A stretch of DNA of 64,000 nt from Mycobacterium yunnanensis (GTDB lineage Bacteria; Actinomycetota; Actinomycetes; Mycobacteriales; Mycobacteriaceae): positions 248,001-312,000 of the forward strand of contig NZ_JACKVK010000005.1 of NCBI RefSeq assembly GCF_025823185.1, read 5' to 3'. Below are positions 33,909-42,723 of this stretch, one piece after another. The notes beneath the pieces were generated by a model. It did no database searches and was not told the DNA's origin. It worked only from the letters and a program-made list of their open reading frames with translations. Made by a program: the position numbers and the translations under genes. Position 1 is the stretch's first letter, and each line of letters opens with the position of its first letter.

Positions 33909-34838
33909 ATGGAACTTCGGCAACTCGCGCACTTCGTCGCTGTCGCCGAGGAGCTGTCGTTCACCCGGGCAGCGCGCAGAATGCACGTCGTGCAGTCGGG
34001 GTTGTCGGCAACCATCGCCGCGCTCGAGCGGGAACTGGGCGTCATGTTGTTCGACCGCACCACCCGAAGCGTCGAGCTCACCGAGCCCGGGCACGACCTA
34101 CTCGGGCATGCCCGCGAAATCCTCGACGCAGCCGAACGCGCGAAGGACTCGATCGCGACCGTGGCCGGAGGTCTCCGTGGCACACTGCGAATCGGGATGA
34201 TGCACTCCTTGCTTCCGTCTCCGGTTGCGGATGCGATCGCCGAGTTCCACTGCGAGCGACCAGGAGTCCGACTACGACCGACGACCAGCCCCCACGGTTC
34301 GACGGGCCTGGTTCAGGCCGTCACCGACAACGAACTCGACCTGGCGATCGCCGTCGTTCCGCCGACCCTGGCCGACGACGTCCGAACCACCACCATCAGC
34401 TCGGAGCCCATGGTCTTCGCCTGCGCCAGCAGTCACCGGTTGTCGCATCGTCGCACCGTCCGCCTGAGCGAGCTCGCCGGGGAGACCTTCATCGACGTGC
34501 CCGCGGGCTGGGGCAGCCGGTCGAGTACCGACCGGTTGTTCCAAGAACTCGGCATCCAGCGAACGGTCGAGATCGAGATAGGCGACGTCGCAACCGTTCT
34601 CGATATGGTCCGCGCAGGACTCGGCGTAGCCCTCATCGCGAGGTCCTCCGCTCCCCATCTGGACGGTCTCGCCGTCATCCGGCCGAGGCCGGCGCCCATC
34701 TTCACCATCAGCCTCGTACTCCCGAAACACAGGGAACCCAAACCAGCAGCACGCGTCGTCGCCACCGCCATCCTGGAGCACATGGGCCGCCGCCACACCG
34801 GCGAGCCGTCAGGGTGCGGCGTGGTGTCTCAGACCTAG
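33909..34838 (+). CDS. LysR-family regulator
   Basis: The 309-residue protein begins MELRQLAHFVAVAEELSFTR with the LysR helix-turn-helix (RRMHVVQSGLSATIAALERE, then LFDRTTRSVELTEPG). A type 2 periplasmic-binding-like effector domain follows (LRIGMMHSLL, DLAIAVVPP, VRAGLGVALI). ATG 33909 is fixed by the conserved start; the track frame opens at 33870. It is divergent from the PcaD-like/CMD operon with an inverted repeat between them, so activation of that operon by an aromatic-type inducer is likely. Confidence 0.9.
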   Translation: MELRQLAHFVAVAEELSFTRAARRMHVVQSGLSATIAALERELGVMLFDRTTRSVELTEPGHDLLGHAREILDAAERAKDSIATVAGGLRGTLRIGMMHSLLPSPVADAIAEFHCERPGVRLRPTTSPHGSTGLVQAVTDNELDLAIAVVPPTLADDVRTTTISSEPMVFACASSHRLSHRRTVRLSELAGETFIDVPAGWGSRSSTDRLFQELGIQRTVEIEIGDVATVLDMVRAGLGVALIARSSAPHLDGLAVIRPRPAPIFTISLVLPKHREPKPAARVVATAILEHMGRRHTGEPSGCGVVSQT

Positions 34839-34852
34839 AACGACGAGACCGA

Positions 34853-35800
34853 TCACATGCTGCCTCCCATGACGTGGCCATCCTGGGAATCACAGACAGT
34901 CGTGGGTTGACGGAGGAGTTGTGTACCGCACCAGTTCTGCTGACCGAGTTGGTCAAGCATCGCCGCTTCGGCCGAACCCGAATTGCGGCGCACACCGACG
35001 AGGACGGGCTCGGTCAGGGCGGGCAGCAGCGGGCAGGCCAGTTCTTCGAACCCTTCGGGGATGGCCGAGGCCGGGACCACGGTGACGCCCAGGCCCTGCG
35101 CCACGAGCCGGACCGCTGTGGAGATTTGCGACGCTCGGGCCACCGTGTGCGGGCTGAGGTCGGCGTTCGCGAACAGACGGGCGAGGTATTCGTCGAGAAG
35201 GCTGGCGCGCCGGAATCGGATCCACCCCTCGGACGCCAGGTCCTCTAAACGCAAGGCGGCGCCGTGCGCGAGAAGCGGGTGACCCTTGGGCAATACGGCG
35301 ACGTAAGCTTCTTCACCCAGAGGGTGAGCGTCGAAGGTGCATCCGCCGGGGATGCGGTGTACGAGGACCATGTCGAGGGTTCCCTGGCGGAGTAGCCGTT
35401 CCATGTCTGCGGGGTCGGGCTCCTCGTGGAGTGTCACCTGCAACTTCGGGTGGTGCCTGCGTAGCTGCCCCATTGCCTGCGGAAGCTGTCGCGCGCCCAG
35501 GCCCATGTGGACGGCAATGATGAGTTCGCCTGACAGTTCCCCGTTGGCGGCGCGAGCGGCGGTGATGGCGCGCCGGGATGCGGTCGTGGCGACCTTCGCC
35601 TCCGCCAGGAAAGCTCGTCCGGCCACGGTCACGGTCACCCCATGTGGGGTGCGGGTGAACAGCTGCACCCCCAGGTGCTTCTCCAGGGTGCTGATCTGTT
35701 GGGACAGCGAGGGCTGGCTGATCCGCAGACGTTCTGCTGCCGCTGTCATGGAGCCTTCGTCGGCAACAGCCAGGGCGTATTCGTATTGGCGCAGGTTCAT
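34853..35800 (-). CDS. LysR-family regulator
   Basis: The 315-residue protein begins MNLRQYEYALAVADEGSMTA, has the helix-turn-helix RLRISQPSLSQQISTLEKHL and the effector domain with GELIIAVHMGL and RLVAQGLGVTVVPASA. The start at 35800 matches the family; upstream codons in frame lack support. It is convergent with the first LysR gene (14 bases between stops) and divergent from the SDR gene at 36022, which is the likely target. The two LysR proteins are only distantly similar, so they did not arise by recent duplication. Confidence 0.88.
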   Translation of the reverse strand: MNLRQYEYALAVADEGSMTAAAERLRISQPSLSQQISTLEKHLGVQLFTRTPHGVTVTVAGRAFLAEAKVATTASRRAITAARAANGELSGELIIAVHMGLGARQLPQAMGQLRRHHPKLQVTLHEEPDPADMERLLRQGTLDMVLVHRIPGGCTFDAHPLGEEAYVAVLPKGHPLLAHGAALRLEDLASEGWIRFRRASLLDEYLARLFANADLSPHTVARASQISTAVRLVAQGLGVTVVPASAIPEGFEELACPLLPALTEPVLVGVRRNSGSAEAAMLDQLGQQNWCGTQLLRQPTTVCDSQDGHVMGGSM

Positions 35801-36021
35801 TCCCGAATCCATCCTCGTCACGACATAGCCGTTGTCAATGCAGACCATACAATGCCACTATTTGCGCCTATGCCCTATCGCTCCTACCGTCATACCCGCA
35901 ACTACGTGCAGCCACCCGGCTATGAACTGACGGAGTGGATGCAGCCTTCGATGCCCTCCGGCAAAGCGTTGTGCAGTTGCATATTTCGCTAGTCATCACA
36001 GGTTCGACTCAAGGAGTACGG

Positions 36022-36771
36022 ATGCGTTTAGCAAACAAAGTAGCCCTCGTCACCGGGGGGAGCACAGGCCTCGGTCTGGCAATTGCTCAGCGATTCGCAG
36101 AGGAAGGCGCCCACGTCTTCATCACGGGGCGACGGAAGGAAGCGCTCGAGGCCGCGAAGGCATCGATCGAGGGACACGTCACGGCGATCACCGCCGACGC
36201 CACGGTCTCAGGCGATCTCGACGAAGTGATCGAAGCCATCCGCGGGGAAAGTGGACGCCTCGACGTGGTCGTCGCCAACGCCGGGAACATCGAGCGGATG
36301 AACTTCGCAGACGTGACCGATGCGCACTTCGACCACACCTTCGACCTCAATGCCCGCGGCACGCTGTTCACTGTGCAGAAGGCCCTGCCGCTGTTGCCAA
36401 CGGGCGGCTCCATCGTGCTGGTCGGATCGATTACGGCACTCAAGGGGCTACCTGGATCTACGACCTACAGTGCGACGAAAGCGGCCGCGCGCTCCTACGC
36501 GCGCACGTGGGCGGCCGAATTCGCAAGCCAGGGCCTCCGGGTCAACGTGCTGTCCCCAGGTCCGTTCGACACACCCATCATCGACGGACAGGCCGAATAC
36601 TTTGGCCAGGATCCGGCGGCTCTCCGAGCCCAAATGAGCACCCACGTCCCATTGGGACGCCTGGGTCGTCCCGAGGAACTCGCCAGTGCCGCACTGTTTC
36701 TCGCCTCAGACGAGAGCAGTTTCATGACTGGTGCAGAACTATGCGTCGACGGCGGCATGGCCCAGGTGTAG
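36022..36771 (+). CDS. SDR oxidoreductase
   Basis: The 249-residue protein has TGGSTGLG at 11-18, VANAGN, Ser in LVGSITALK, YSATK, and an SFMTGAELCVDGG tail. AAGGAG precedes ATG 36022. Long shared strings with the SDR at 44480 (VFITGRRK, NARGTLFTVQKALPLL) mark these two as close paralogues within the window. The gene is divergent from a LysR gene across 221 bases, so it is probably its target. Such SDRs are common in mycobacterial detoxification loci; the substrate is unknown. Confidence 0.9.
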   Translation: MRLANKVALVTGGSTGLGLAIAQRFAEEGAHVFITGRRKEALEAAKASIEGHVTAITADATVSGDLDEVIEAIRGESGRLDVVVANAGNIERMNFADVTDAHFDHTFDLNARGTLFTVQKALPLLPTGGSIVLVGSITALKGLPGSTTYSATKAAARSYARTWAAEFASQGLRVNVLSPGPFDTPIIDGQAEYFGQDPAALRAQMSTHVPLGRLGRPEELASAALFLASDESSFMTGAELCVDGGMAQV

Positions 36772-36911
36772 CCCGCTCTGGCGGTTTTCGCGAACGAAAT
36801 TACGGTCGGCGATATGCAGCCACTATCTCGTTGAATCTGGCGGCCACTACCGCCTCCTTCATCATCTTCGGCGAGTCGGCGTTCATCACCGATGTGGGCG
36901 TGCGGGTCTGC

Positions 36912-37727
36912 TCACGCGACGGTGTGCATTTCGTCGGTCCACACCCTGAAGTCCCTCAGCCACGCGGGGCCGAAGGAATTGCTCAGAGCGATGTCGGCGG
37001 CGTCGCGGCCCCGTGCGATGAGCACCCGGCCGATGCGCGGAGTGTTGTTTCGGGCGTCGAAGGTGTACCAGTGCCCACCGAGGAAGACCTCGAACCAGGC
37101 TGAGAAGTCCATCGGATCGGCGCTGGGCGGGACGCCGATGTCGCCGACGTAGCCGTTGCAGTACCGGGCGGGAATGTTGAGGGCGCGACAAAAAGCCACC
37201 GCGAGGTGGGTGAAGTCCCGGCACACCCCGACTCGTTGGTTGAATGCATCCAGTGCGGTGCGGGTGCTGTCAGCCTGCTGGTAGTCGAAGGTGATGTGGG
37301 AGTGCACGTAATCGCAAACCGCTTGCACGCGAGCCCATCCAGTGGGTCCGTCCCCAAACAGGTCCCATGCCGTTTGAGAGAGTCTGTCGGTGTCGCAGTA
37401 TCGGCTGCCCAGCAGGAACACCAGGGTCTCCTCGGGCAGCTGTGGCACTGGAATCTGCCGTGCGTCGGGCACGATCAGATCGGGTAGACCCGAATCCTCG
37501 ACGACCGCGTCGGCGGAAACGGTGATCTTGCCGGCTGGGGCGACGATGCGAGTGCACCAGTTGCCGAAGCCATCCCGGTAGCCGTGCACCGGAACAGGTG
37601 GGTCGAATATCAGGTTGTCGGGTGCGTGCAGGTCCGAGACGCGGGTGTAATGCACGTTGAGATTGAAGATCATCGGGACGGGACGGGGGCACTCGAAGGT
37701 CATCGCGAAGCCAAGGTGGATCTGCAT
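36912..37727 (-). CDS. Transglutaminase-like cysteine protease (Anbu-associated type)
   Basis: The 271-residue protein has a beta-rich N-terminal half and a transglutaminase-like core. The core triad is Cys169 in RVGVCRDFTHLA, His219 in LGGHWYTFDARN, and Asp224. In many bacteria a gene of this kind neighbours Anbu together with alpha-E and ATP-grasp genes. Here it is the last gene of a row with Anbu (140 bases upstream) and a GGDEF gene. The alpha-E and ATP-grasp partners are not present in the window. It is likely a peptidase or amidase of a peptide-tagging or clearing pathway; this is inference from the family association. Confidence 0.85.
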   Translation of the reverse strand: MQIHLGFAMTFECPRPVPMIFNLNVHYTRVSDLHAPDNLIFDPPVPVHGYRDGFGNWCTRIVAPAGKITVSADAVVEDSGLPDLIVPDARQIPVPQLPEETLVFLLGSRYCDTDRLSQTAWDLFGDGPTGWARVQAVCDYVHSHITFDYQQADSTRTALDAFNQRVGVCRDFTHLAVAFCRALNIPARYCNGYVGDIGVPPSADPMDFSAWFEVFLGGHWYTFDARNNTPRIGRVLIARGRDAADIALSNSFGPAWLRDFRVWTDEMHTVA

Positions 37728-37867
37728 TGCCGCTGCTCCATTCCTTCGCTTACCCGAGGTCGCCCGGATGTCCCGCGTTGCCCAATTCTGGGGCCGGAAT
37801 AGCGGTCGCGCGACTCGACACCATCGCGCGGCCCGACGTCACCTTCCCGGAAGCCGTCCGTGGTGGA

Positions 37868-38593
37868 CTAATCCAGATCGGGCAGTCGGCGAAACACCTG
37901 GCGCACCCCCTCGCCCCACTGAGCACTCAGTGCGGCAAAGGAGGGGTCACCCACGCCGAGCCGTCGCCGGCTAGTCACCTGCAAGCTGCCCTCGTGGTAG
38001 CAGATCAAATCGATTGGCATGCCGACCGACAGATTGCTGCGCATGGTCGAATCAAAGGACACTAAAACGCATTTGGTGGCGTCGGACAATGACGTGCGAT
38101 TGGTGAGTACCCGGTCCAGGATGGGCTTTCCGTACTTGGTTTCCCCGGTCTGAAAGAACGGGGTGTCCGCTCCCGCTTCGATGAAATTGCCCTCGGCGTA
38201 AATCCGGAACAGTCGCATCGGCTCCGCGCCAATCTGGCCCCCCACGATGAACGAGGCGTTGAAACCAACCTTGTTGGCTTGCAGATACTTTGCGTCTCGG
38301 TCCTCGACGTCTCGCATCGCATCCGAGACCACGCGAACCGCATCGAACATGGTGCGCGCCCCCATGACGTCGTCGACGGCACCCCCGTCGGCGCAGCCCT
38401 GCCGCAGCACGTTGATCACAGCCTGAGTGCCGGCCAAGTTCCCCGAACTCAGCAGCACGATTACCCGCTCTCCCACGCGCTCGAAGACCGTCATCTTGCA
38501 GAACGTGGCGAAGTTGTCCACCCCGGCGTTAGTTCGGGAATCCGAGGCGAAGATCACGCCGTCCTCAAGCAACACACCAACGCAATACGTCAC
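37868..38593 (-). CDS. Anbu-type self-compartmentalising protease (proteasome/HslV-like)
   Basis: The 241-residue protein begins Met-Thr-Tyr-Cys, leaving Thr1 as the N-terminal nucleophile. Counting from it, Asp17 (FASDSRTNAG) and Lys32 fall near the classical proteasome Asp17/Lys33 positions, so the catalytic set is present. The string GVIFASDSRTNAGVD is diagnostic for Anbu rather than PrcB or HslV. Anbu forms lock-washer-like assemblies with unknown substrates. GTG 38593 overlaps the stop of the upstream GAF-GGDEF-GAF gene by four bases (GTGA), so the two are translationally coupled, which is an unusual pairing. Confidence 0.9.
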   Translation of the reverse strand: MTYCVGVLLEDGVIFASDSRTNAGVDNFATFCKMTVFERVGERVIVLLSSGNLAGTQAVINVLRQGCADGGAVDDVMGARTMFDAVRVVSDAMRDVEDRDAKYLQANKVGFNASFIVGGQIGAEPMRLFRIYAEGNFIEAGADTPFFQTGETKYGKPILDRVLTNRTSLSDATKCVLVSFDSTMRSNLSVGMPIDLICYHEGSLQVTSRRRLGVGDPSFAALSAQWGEGVRQVFRRLPDLD

Positions 38594-40287
38594 CGGGCTT
38601 CACCCTTCACCGAAGACGTGCCACCGTCCGGGGTCCGCGGTCTGTTTACGCAGTACGTCGAGAGCACCTCGATGAGCGGGGAGATCGGTTCGAGGTGTCG
38701 GTATCCGTCGTGCGAGTAGATCTCGAGCAGATACCGGTGTGAGGGGGCGTGAATGCCCACCCCGAGTACGGCCCGATACCCGAGATCTGCCAGCAGAGCG
38801 GTTTCAGTGGGTTCGGATCCGTCCAGGTCGAGCGCGGCGAGGAAGGTCGAGCCGGTCGCCAGCGCGCGCGCAGTGGCCGGGTAGTCGGCGAGCTCGGCGC
38901 CGTACAACCCAAGATCGGTCAACACGGTGAGACCCGATTCGGGCGTCTTCACGCTGTCCATCTTGCGCGGCGTGTAGACCGCCTTGCCGTCGTCGGTGAC
39001 AACGGAGATCGCCCAACCAGCCAGCCCAATGGCCGCCTGCACCTGCATGGCCAGCATTTCCAACGCGTCGACGTCGGACATCGGCGCGTTCTCCCGCATG
39101 AGTTGCACCATCACCGCCGCGAGGCGATCGGTACCGCGTTGCGCGTCCGGGCCTAGCCCGCGCCGATCGAGTCCACCGACGACCGGACGGGTATAGGCCG
39201 TCGTACTGAAGCGGGCCGGCCCTTGGCGCTTCGATTCGAGCAGCGCCGCATCGGCTGCTTCAAGAAGGTCGCGTCCACTGGCGGTGTGAGGACCCGCTGC
39301 GGCGGCTCCCCAGCAGAGGCTCACCGTCGGCTGCAACGCGTCTCGCATCGTCCGGGCCGCCTCATCGGCGAAGCCTTCCGCGGCAGCCAATGTCGAGTCG
39401 GGCAGAAGCACGCAGAATTCGTCCCCACCAAGCCGAGCGGCGAGGGCTCCGTCCACGGCCTCGGCCTGGCCTTGAAGCACCGCGGCGACATGGCGTAAGA
39501 GCTCGTCGCCCGCGGGATGGCCGGCGTGGTCGTTGAAGTGCTTGAATCCGTCGAGATCGCACACCAGTGCCACCACAGTGGCTGTACCCCAGTCGATCTC
39601 GAGGAACCGCTGATCGATTGCACGTCGGTTCGCAATGTCAGTCAGCGGATCGCGAAATGCGTACTGCCACACGGTACTCAACAGTTCTGAGCGTCCTATG
39701 GCGACGGCGGTGTGCGCGGCGATGGCTTGCAGGAGTTGAGCGTCGCCGTGGTCGAACCGACGGCCGTCGGTGCCGCTCGCCCAGATCTCACCCCACATCG
39801 CGTTGCCGCACATCACGGGTGCGGCGACTTCGCTCTCCCTTCCCCACGCGCGGAGCAGATCCCGGCATCGGCTCGGAGAGTTCTCGTCGTCGACGGCGTT
39901 GGCGTAGGAGCGCCCACGCTGGAGCAAGTCGGTGACCGTCGGGTCGTCCGCCACCGGGTAGCACTCATCCTGCGGCCAGCGCTGCTGCCCCGACGCGAGA
40001 TCACCCACGTTGACGAGTGCCCGTAAGACGCCGTTGCCGGGTTCCCAACGGCTGATGGTCAACGACGACGCCTCGAGGGCGGCCAGCGCCTGTTCGGCGA
40101 TGACCTCGAGCACCTCGTCGAAGAAACTGGCACCGGAAACGGCACTGGAGATGCTCAACAGAGCCTTGAGCACGGGCAGGTCTGCGGTCAGGTCGGGAAT
40201 GACGGGCAGGTCTACATCAGTGGACGACTGCATGACGGGGCGCACGTGGGCTTCGAATCGCACATCACCGTCCGTCCCGTCCTGCAC
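38590..40287 (-). CDS. GAF-GGDEF-GAF diguanylate cyclase coupled to Anbu
   Basis: The 565-residue protein has an N-terminal GAF domain (about 40-200), a GGDEF domain (about 205-365) with DPLTDIANRR, CDLDGFKHFND and intact GGDEF at 287-291, and a second GAF-like domain (about 400-555). The GGDEF domain is therefore central, not C-terminal, which is uncommon. GTG 40287 is supported by GGGGAGG. Synthesis of c-di-GMP is expected from the intact motif. Its stop overlaps the Anbu start, so its output or its protein product may be tied to Anbu function. Confidence 0.87.
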   Translation of the reverse strand: MQDGTDGDVRFEAHVRPVMQSSTDVDLPVIPDLTADLPVLKALLSISSAVSGASFFDEVLEVIAEQALAALEASSLTISRWEPGNGVLRALVNVGDLASGQQRWPQDECYPVADDPTVTDLLQRGRSYANAVDDENSPSRCRDLLRAWGRESEVAAPVMCGNAMWGEIWASGTDGRRFDHGDAQLLQAIAAHTAVAIGRSELLSTVWQYAFRDPLTDIANRRAIDQRFLEIDWGTATVVALVCDLDGFKHFNDHAGHPAGDELLRHVAAVLQGQAEAVDGALAARLGGDEFCVLLPDSTLAAAEGFADEAARTMRDALQPTVSLCWGAAAAGPHTASGRDLLEAADAALLESKRQGPARFSTTAYTRPVVGGLDRRGLGPDAQRGTDRLAAVMVQLMRENAPMSDVDALEMLAMQVQAAIGLAGWAISVVTDDGKAVYTPRKMDSVKTPESGLTVLTDLGLYGAELADYPATARALATGSTFLAALDLDGSEPTETALLADLGYRAVLGVGIHAPSHRYLLEIYSHDGYRHLEPISPLIEVLSTYCVNRPRTPDGGTSSVKGEAR

Positions 40288-40664
40288 CCGATCCTCCCCA
40301 AGGATTTCATGAGCCGGGCACTCGGCCGGACTGCCACCACCTTAACTACTGCCTGCGTAAATGTCGGCGCGAGTGGGGCTGCCAGCTAACGCCCGGTGGC
40401 ACACACCCGGATCCTGACTCGACCCGCCGCGGGCGCTGGCCGTCACCGTCAAACCCGCGAACCAGCGGCTGACACGCCTCCAAGCGGGATCGAGCGCACG
40501 GGCGAAACCCCTCCGCCAAGTCGTCGATGAACGCATCGACCCTTCGAGATTCGTCGCCGCGTCGGCGTCAAGGAGGGCGGCGGAACTGGCGCATCCCTCA
40601 GCACGAAACGGCGCGGTGGTTGCGCAACCCGGCGTGATGGTTCTCGGCATCCGCCAGGCCGCCA
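40288..40664. other. 377-base stretch without a supported gene
   Basis: It lies between the GGDEF gene start and the TetR gene stop, both on the minus strand. A minus-strand frame continues through it from inside the TetR gene, but its Arg/Ala/Ser-rich product resembles no family. It may hold the promoter of the cyclase-Anbu operon. I see no RNA gene or repeat. Confidence 0.45.
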
Positions 40665-41213
40665 TCAGGGCGGGTCCAGGAGTGCGCAAAAGGTGGCGAA
40701 TCCCTTCTGCGTTCGCGTGATGTCGCCGGTGGCGTCGACGTCCATGAGCAGACCGCGGATCACGGCCAAGACCAGCGTGGCGAGTTCCGGTCGCCCGATG
40801 CTCCCCAGCCCCTCTTGCAGCGGGCCAAGCCAGTCCGTGGTGGCGCGTCGGGCGAACTCGGGTAGGAACTGAGATGCTGCGGTGTCGTGCCACTGGCCGA
40901 ACATCTGACGGTAGGGCCGGCCGTCGACTCCGGCCATCGACGCCCAGGCACGCTCGAGGGTGACGGTATAGGGCTCCTCGGGTCGCCGCTGAAGTAGCCC
41001 ACTCCAGGTGTCGAGTTGTCGTTGGCGCGCACGCTCCACGACCGCGCGGATCAATGCGTCGCGAGTGCCGAAGTGGTACAGCAGCATTCGAGCCGACGTA
41101 CCCGTGGCGGAGACGAAGGGCTCGAGCCGGCCGGGGAGACCGTGCGCGAGAGCGTGCGCGACGCAGGCGTCCAGCAGATCATCCCTGATGTGCGGTTGGG
41201 GTCTCCTACCCAT
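40665..41213 (-). CDS. TetR-family regulator
   Basis: The 182-residue protein has a compact N-terminal DNA-binding domain (GTSARMLLYHFGTRDALIRA is the recognition-helix part) and a short helical ligand domain. GGAGG precedes ATG 41213. It is divergent from the alpha/beta hydrolase gene at 41312, and a perfect inverted repeat in the 98-base gap is the likely operator. The first helix is less typical than in other TetR proteins of the window, but the YHFGTRDAL string is clear. Confidence 0.83.
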   Translation of the reverse strand: MGRRPQPHIRDDLLDACVAHALAHGLPGRLEPFVSATGTSARMLLYHFGTRDALIRAVVERARQRQLDTWSGLLQRRPEEPYTVTLERAWASMAGVDGRPYRQMFGQWHDTAASQFLPEFARRATTDWLGPLQEGLGSIGRPELATLVLAVIRGLLMDVDATGDITRTQKGFATFCALLDPP

Positions 41214-41246
41214 CTTTCCTCCACCGTCGCAGCCGACCGTCCCTTT

Positions 41247-41263
41247 TAACGTAATTCACGTTA
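41247..41263. promoter_or_regulatory. TetR-type operator
   Basis: TAACGT (41247-41252) and ACGTTA (41258-41263) are perfect inverted arms around AATTC, giving a 17-bp site centred in the divergent gap between the TetR gene and the hydrolase gene. Confidence 0.65.
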
Positions 41264-41311
41264 CGTCTAGCGTCGTGGTCAGTGCGGGTCTTCCAGATGG
41301 AGGTGGAGCGA

Positions 41312-42025
41312 ATGCGGGTGGTCTTCGTGCACGGGGCATGCGTGCGAGACGGCTGGTGGTGGTGGCATCGCACCGCCGAATTGCTCGAGCGGCACGGGGT
41401 TCGTAGCGTAAGCCCCCGGCTTCCCAGCTGCGGCGAGGCGGGCGCGTCCCCGGGCCTCGACGGTCCCGGTCTCGCCGAGGACGTCGCCGCGGTACGACAG
41501 GTGCTGATGGACGACGATGAGCCGACGATCGTGGTCGCCCACAGCTACGGCGGTATCGTCACCGCCGAGGCTGGCGTGGGCGTCGGATCGATCCGTCACA
41601 TGGTTCTCATCTCCAGTTACCTCCCCAAGGTGGGGCAGACCCTGTCGGACTTCGGTGGCAGCGAACCGGCACCGTTCCTCGACGTCGACGCCGATGCGGG
41701 CACGTTCGAAGCGCGCGACGAGTCGTTCGTCGACACATTTCTGCACGACTGTGACATACAGGTCCAAGACGCGGGGCGCGGTCATCTCGCGCGGCAAAGC
41801 ATCCAGGTGCTCGGGCAACCGGTGACGGCGACCGCGTGGCAGCAGGTGCCCACGACCTACCTCGTCTGCACTCAGGACAGGGGGACGGTCGCCGAACGAC
41901 AGCGCGAATTCGCCCGTCGTGCTGACGATGTCGTGGAGATCGAGGCCGGGCACCATCCGTTTCTCTCTCAGCCCGCCGTGGTTGGAGACCTCTTGCTGAG
42001 CCTGCCCAGACATGCGCCGTCGTGA
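41312..42025 (+). CDS. Alpha/beta hydrolase, salicylate-esterase/RsbQ-like small form
   Basis: The 237-residue protein begins MRVVFVHGACVRDGWWWW, the start typical of small plant-esterase-like bacterial hydrolases. The nucleophile is Ser78 in AHSYGG, and the base is His in EAGHHPFLSQP, with the acid likely in CTQDRGTV. ATG 41312 is preceded by GGAGG-like sequence; the frame opens at 41282. It is divergent from a TetR gene with a clear operator, so it is probably inducible. The substrate is unknown; relatives hydrolyse esters or lactones. Confidence 0.85.
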   Translation: MRVVFVHGACVRDGWWWWHRTAELLERHGVRSVSPRLPSCGEAGASPGLDGPGLAEDVAAVRQVLMDDDEPTIVVAHSYGGIVTAEAGVGVGSIRHMVLISSYLPKVGQTLSDFGGSEPAPFLDVDADAGTFEARDESFVDTFLHDCDIQVQDAGRGHLARQSIQVLGQPVTATAWQQVPTTYLVCTQDRGTVAERQREFARRADDVVEIEAGHHPFLSQPAVVGDLLLSLPRHAPS

Positions 42026-42053
42026 GCTCACGCCCCGAGAAGGTGGGTGAGCG

Positions 42054-42536
42054 TCACCGCGGTGACGTGCTCTCGTGGCCCGGGGCGGGCTCCGCCAAGT
42101 GGTGCAGGATGCGTTCGTGCAAGACCGTCAACTGGTCGAGTTCGGCGGGAGTGAGCAGATCGATGAAGCTCTGGCGTACATCAGCTACGTGACCGGGTGC
42201 CGCCTCTTCGATCGCGGTTCGTCCGACGGCCGACAGGCAAACCATGGTGCTGCGACCGTCGTTCGGGTTGGGTTCGCGACTGATCAGCCCGCCCTTCTCC
42301 ATGCCTCGGAGCTGGTGGGACAGTCGGCTCTTCTCCCAGCCCAGCGCGTTGCACAGATCCCGGGCGGACATGCGGTCCTCGTCATGATCGGAGAGCAATG
42401 CCAGGACCTCGTAGTCGGCCCCGGACAGTCCCGATCGTTGCAGGCCCCGGCTGATTCGCACGCCGACGTGGTGACGGGCGTCGATGAAAGCCCGCCACGC
42501 TCGTTCTTCCCGCGCATCGAGCCATTTGGGTTCCAT
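42054..42536 (-). CDS. MarR-family regulator
   Basis: The 160-residue protein has the MarR winged helix (LCNALGWEKSRLSHQLRGME) and wing ISREPNPNDGRSTMVCLS. The WEKSRLSHQL recognition helix is typical of a frequent actinobacterial subgroup placed next to NAD-binding oxidoreductases. ATG 42536 is preferred to the longer frame. It is divergent from the epimerase-like gene at 42724, followed by an F420/NADP oxidoreductase and SDR gene, which are likely targets. A GTTGA/TCAAC dyad lies in the gap. Confidence 0.88.
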   Translation of the reverse strand: MEPKWLDAREERAWRAFIDARHHVGVRISRGLQRSGLSGADYEVLALLSDHDEDRMSARDLCNALGWEKSRLSHQLRGMEKGGLISREPNPNDGRSTMVCLSAVGRTAIEEAAPGHVADVRQSFIDLLTPAELDQLTVLHERILHHLAEPAPGHESTSPR

Positions 42537-42586
42537 GCTCGTCAGTCTACCCTGATTGGTTGACTCCTCACCCAATGAAGGTTATG

Positions 42587-42600
42587 GTTGAGTCATCAAC
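42587..42600. promoter_or_regulatory. Dyad in the MarR/epimerase gap
   Basis: GTTGA (42587-42591) and TCAAC (42596-42600) flank GTCA. A further GGTTGACT occurs at 42558. These may be MarR sites controlling the divergent pair. Confidence 0.45.
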
Positions 42601-42723
42601 ATAATTCGTCGGAACTTGCAATGGCGCCCCCCTTCGCCCTCGGCGTGACCGTCTTCGCTTGAACGTCAACGCATCCCGCGCTTGCAGCCTCCTCACCACC
42701 ACCACCAGAAGAAGGAACCTTCG

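Noticed and set aside
40342..40893. 183-codon minus-strand frame overlapping the TetR gene
   Set aside because: Arg/Ala/Ser/His-rich, overlaps a convincing TetR gene in another frame.
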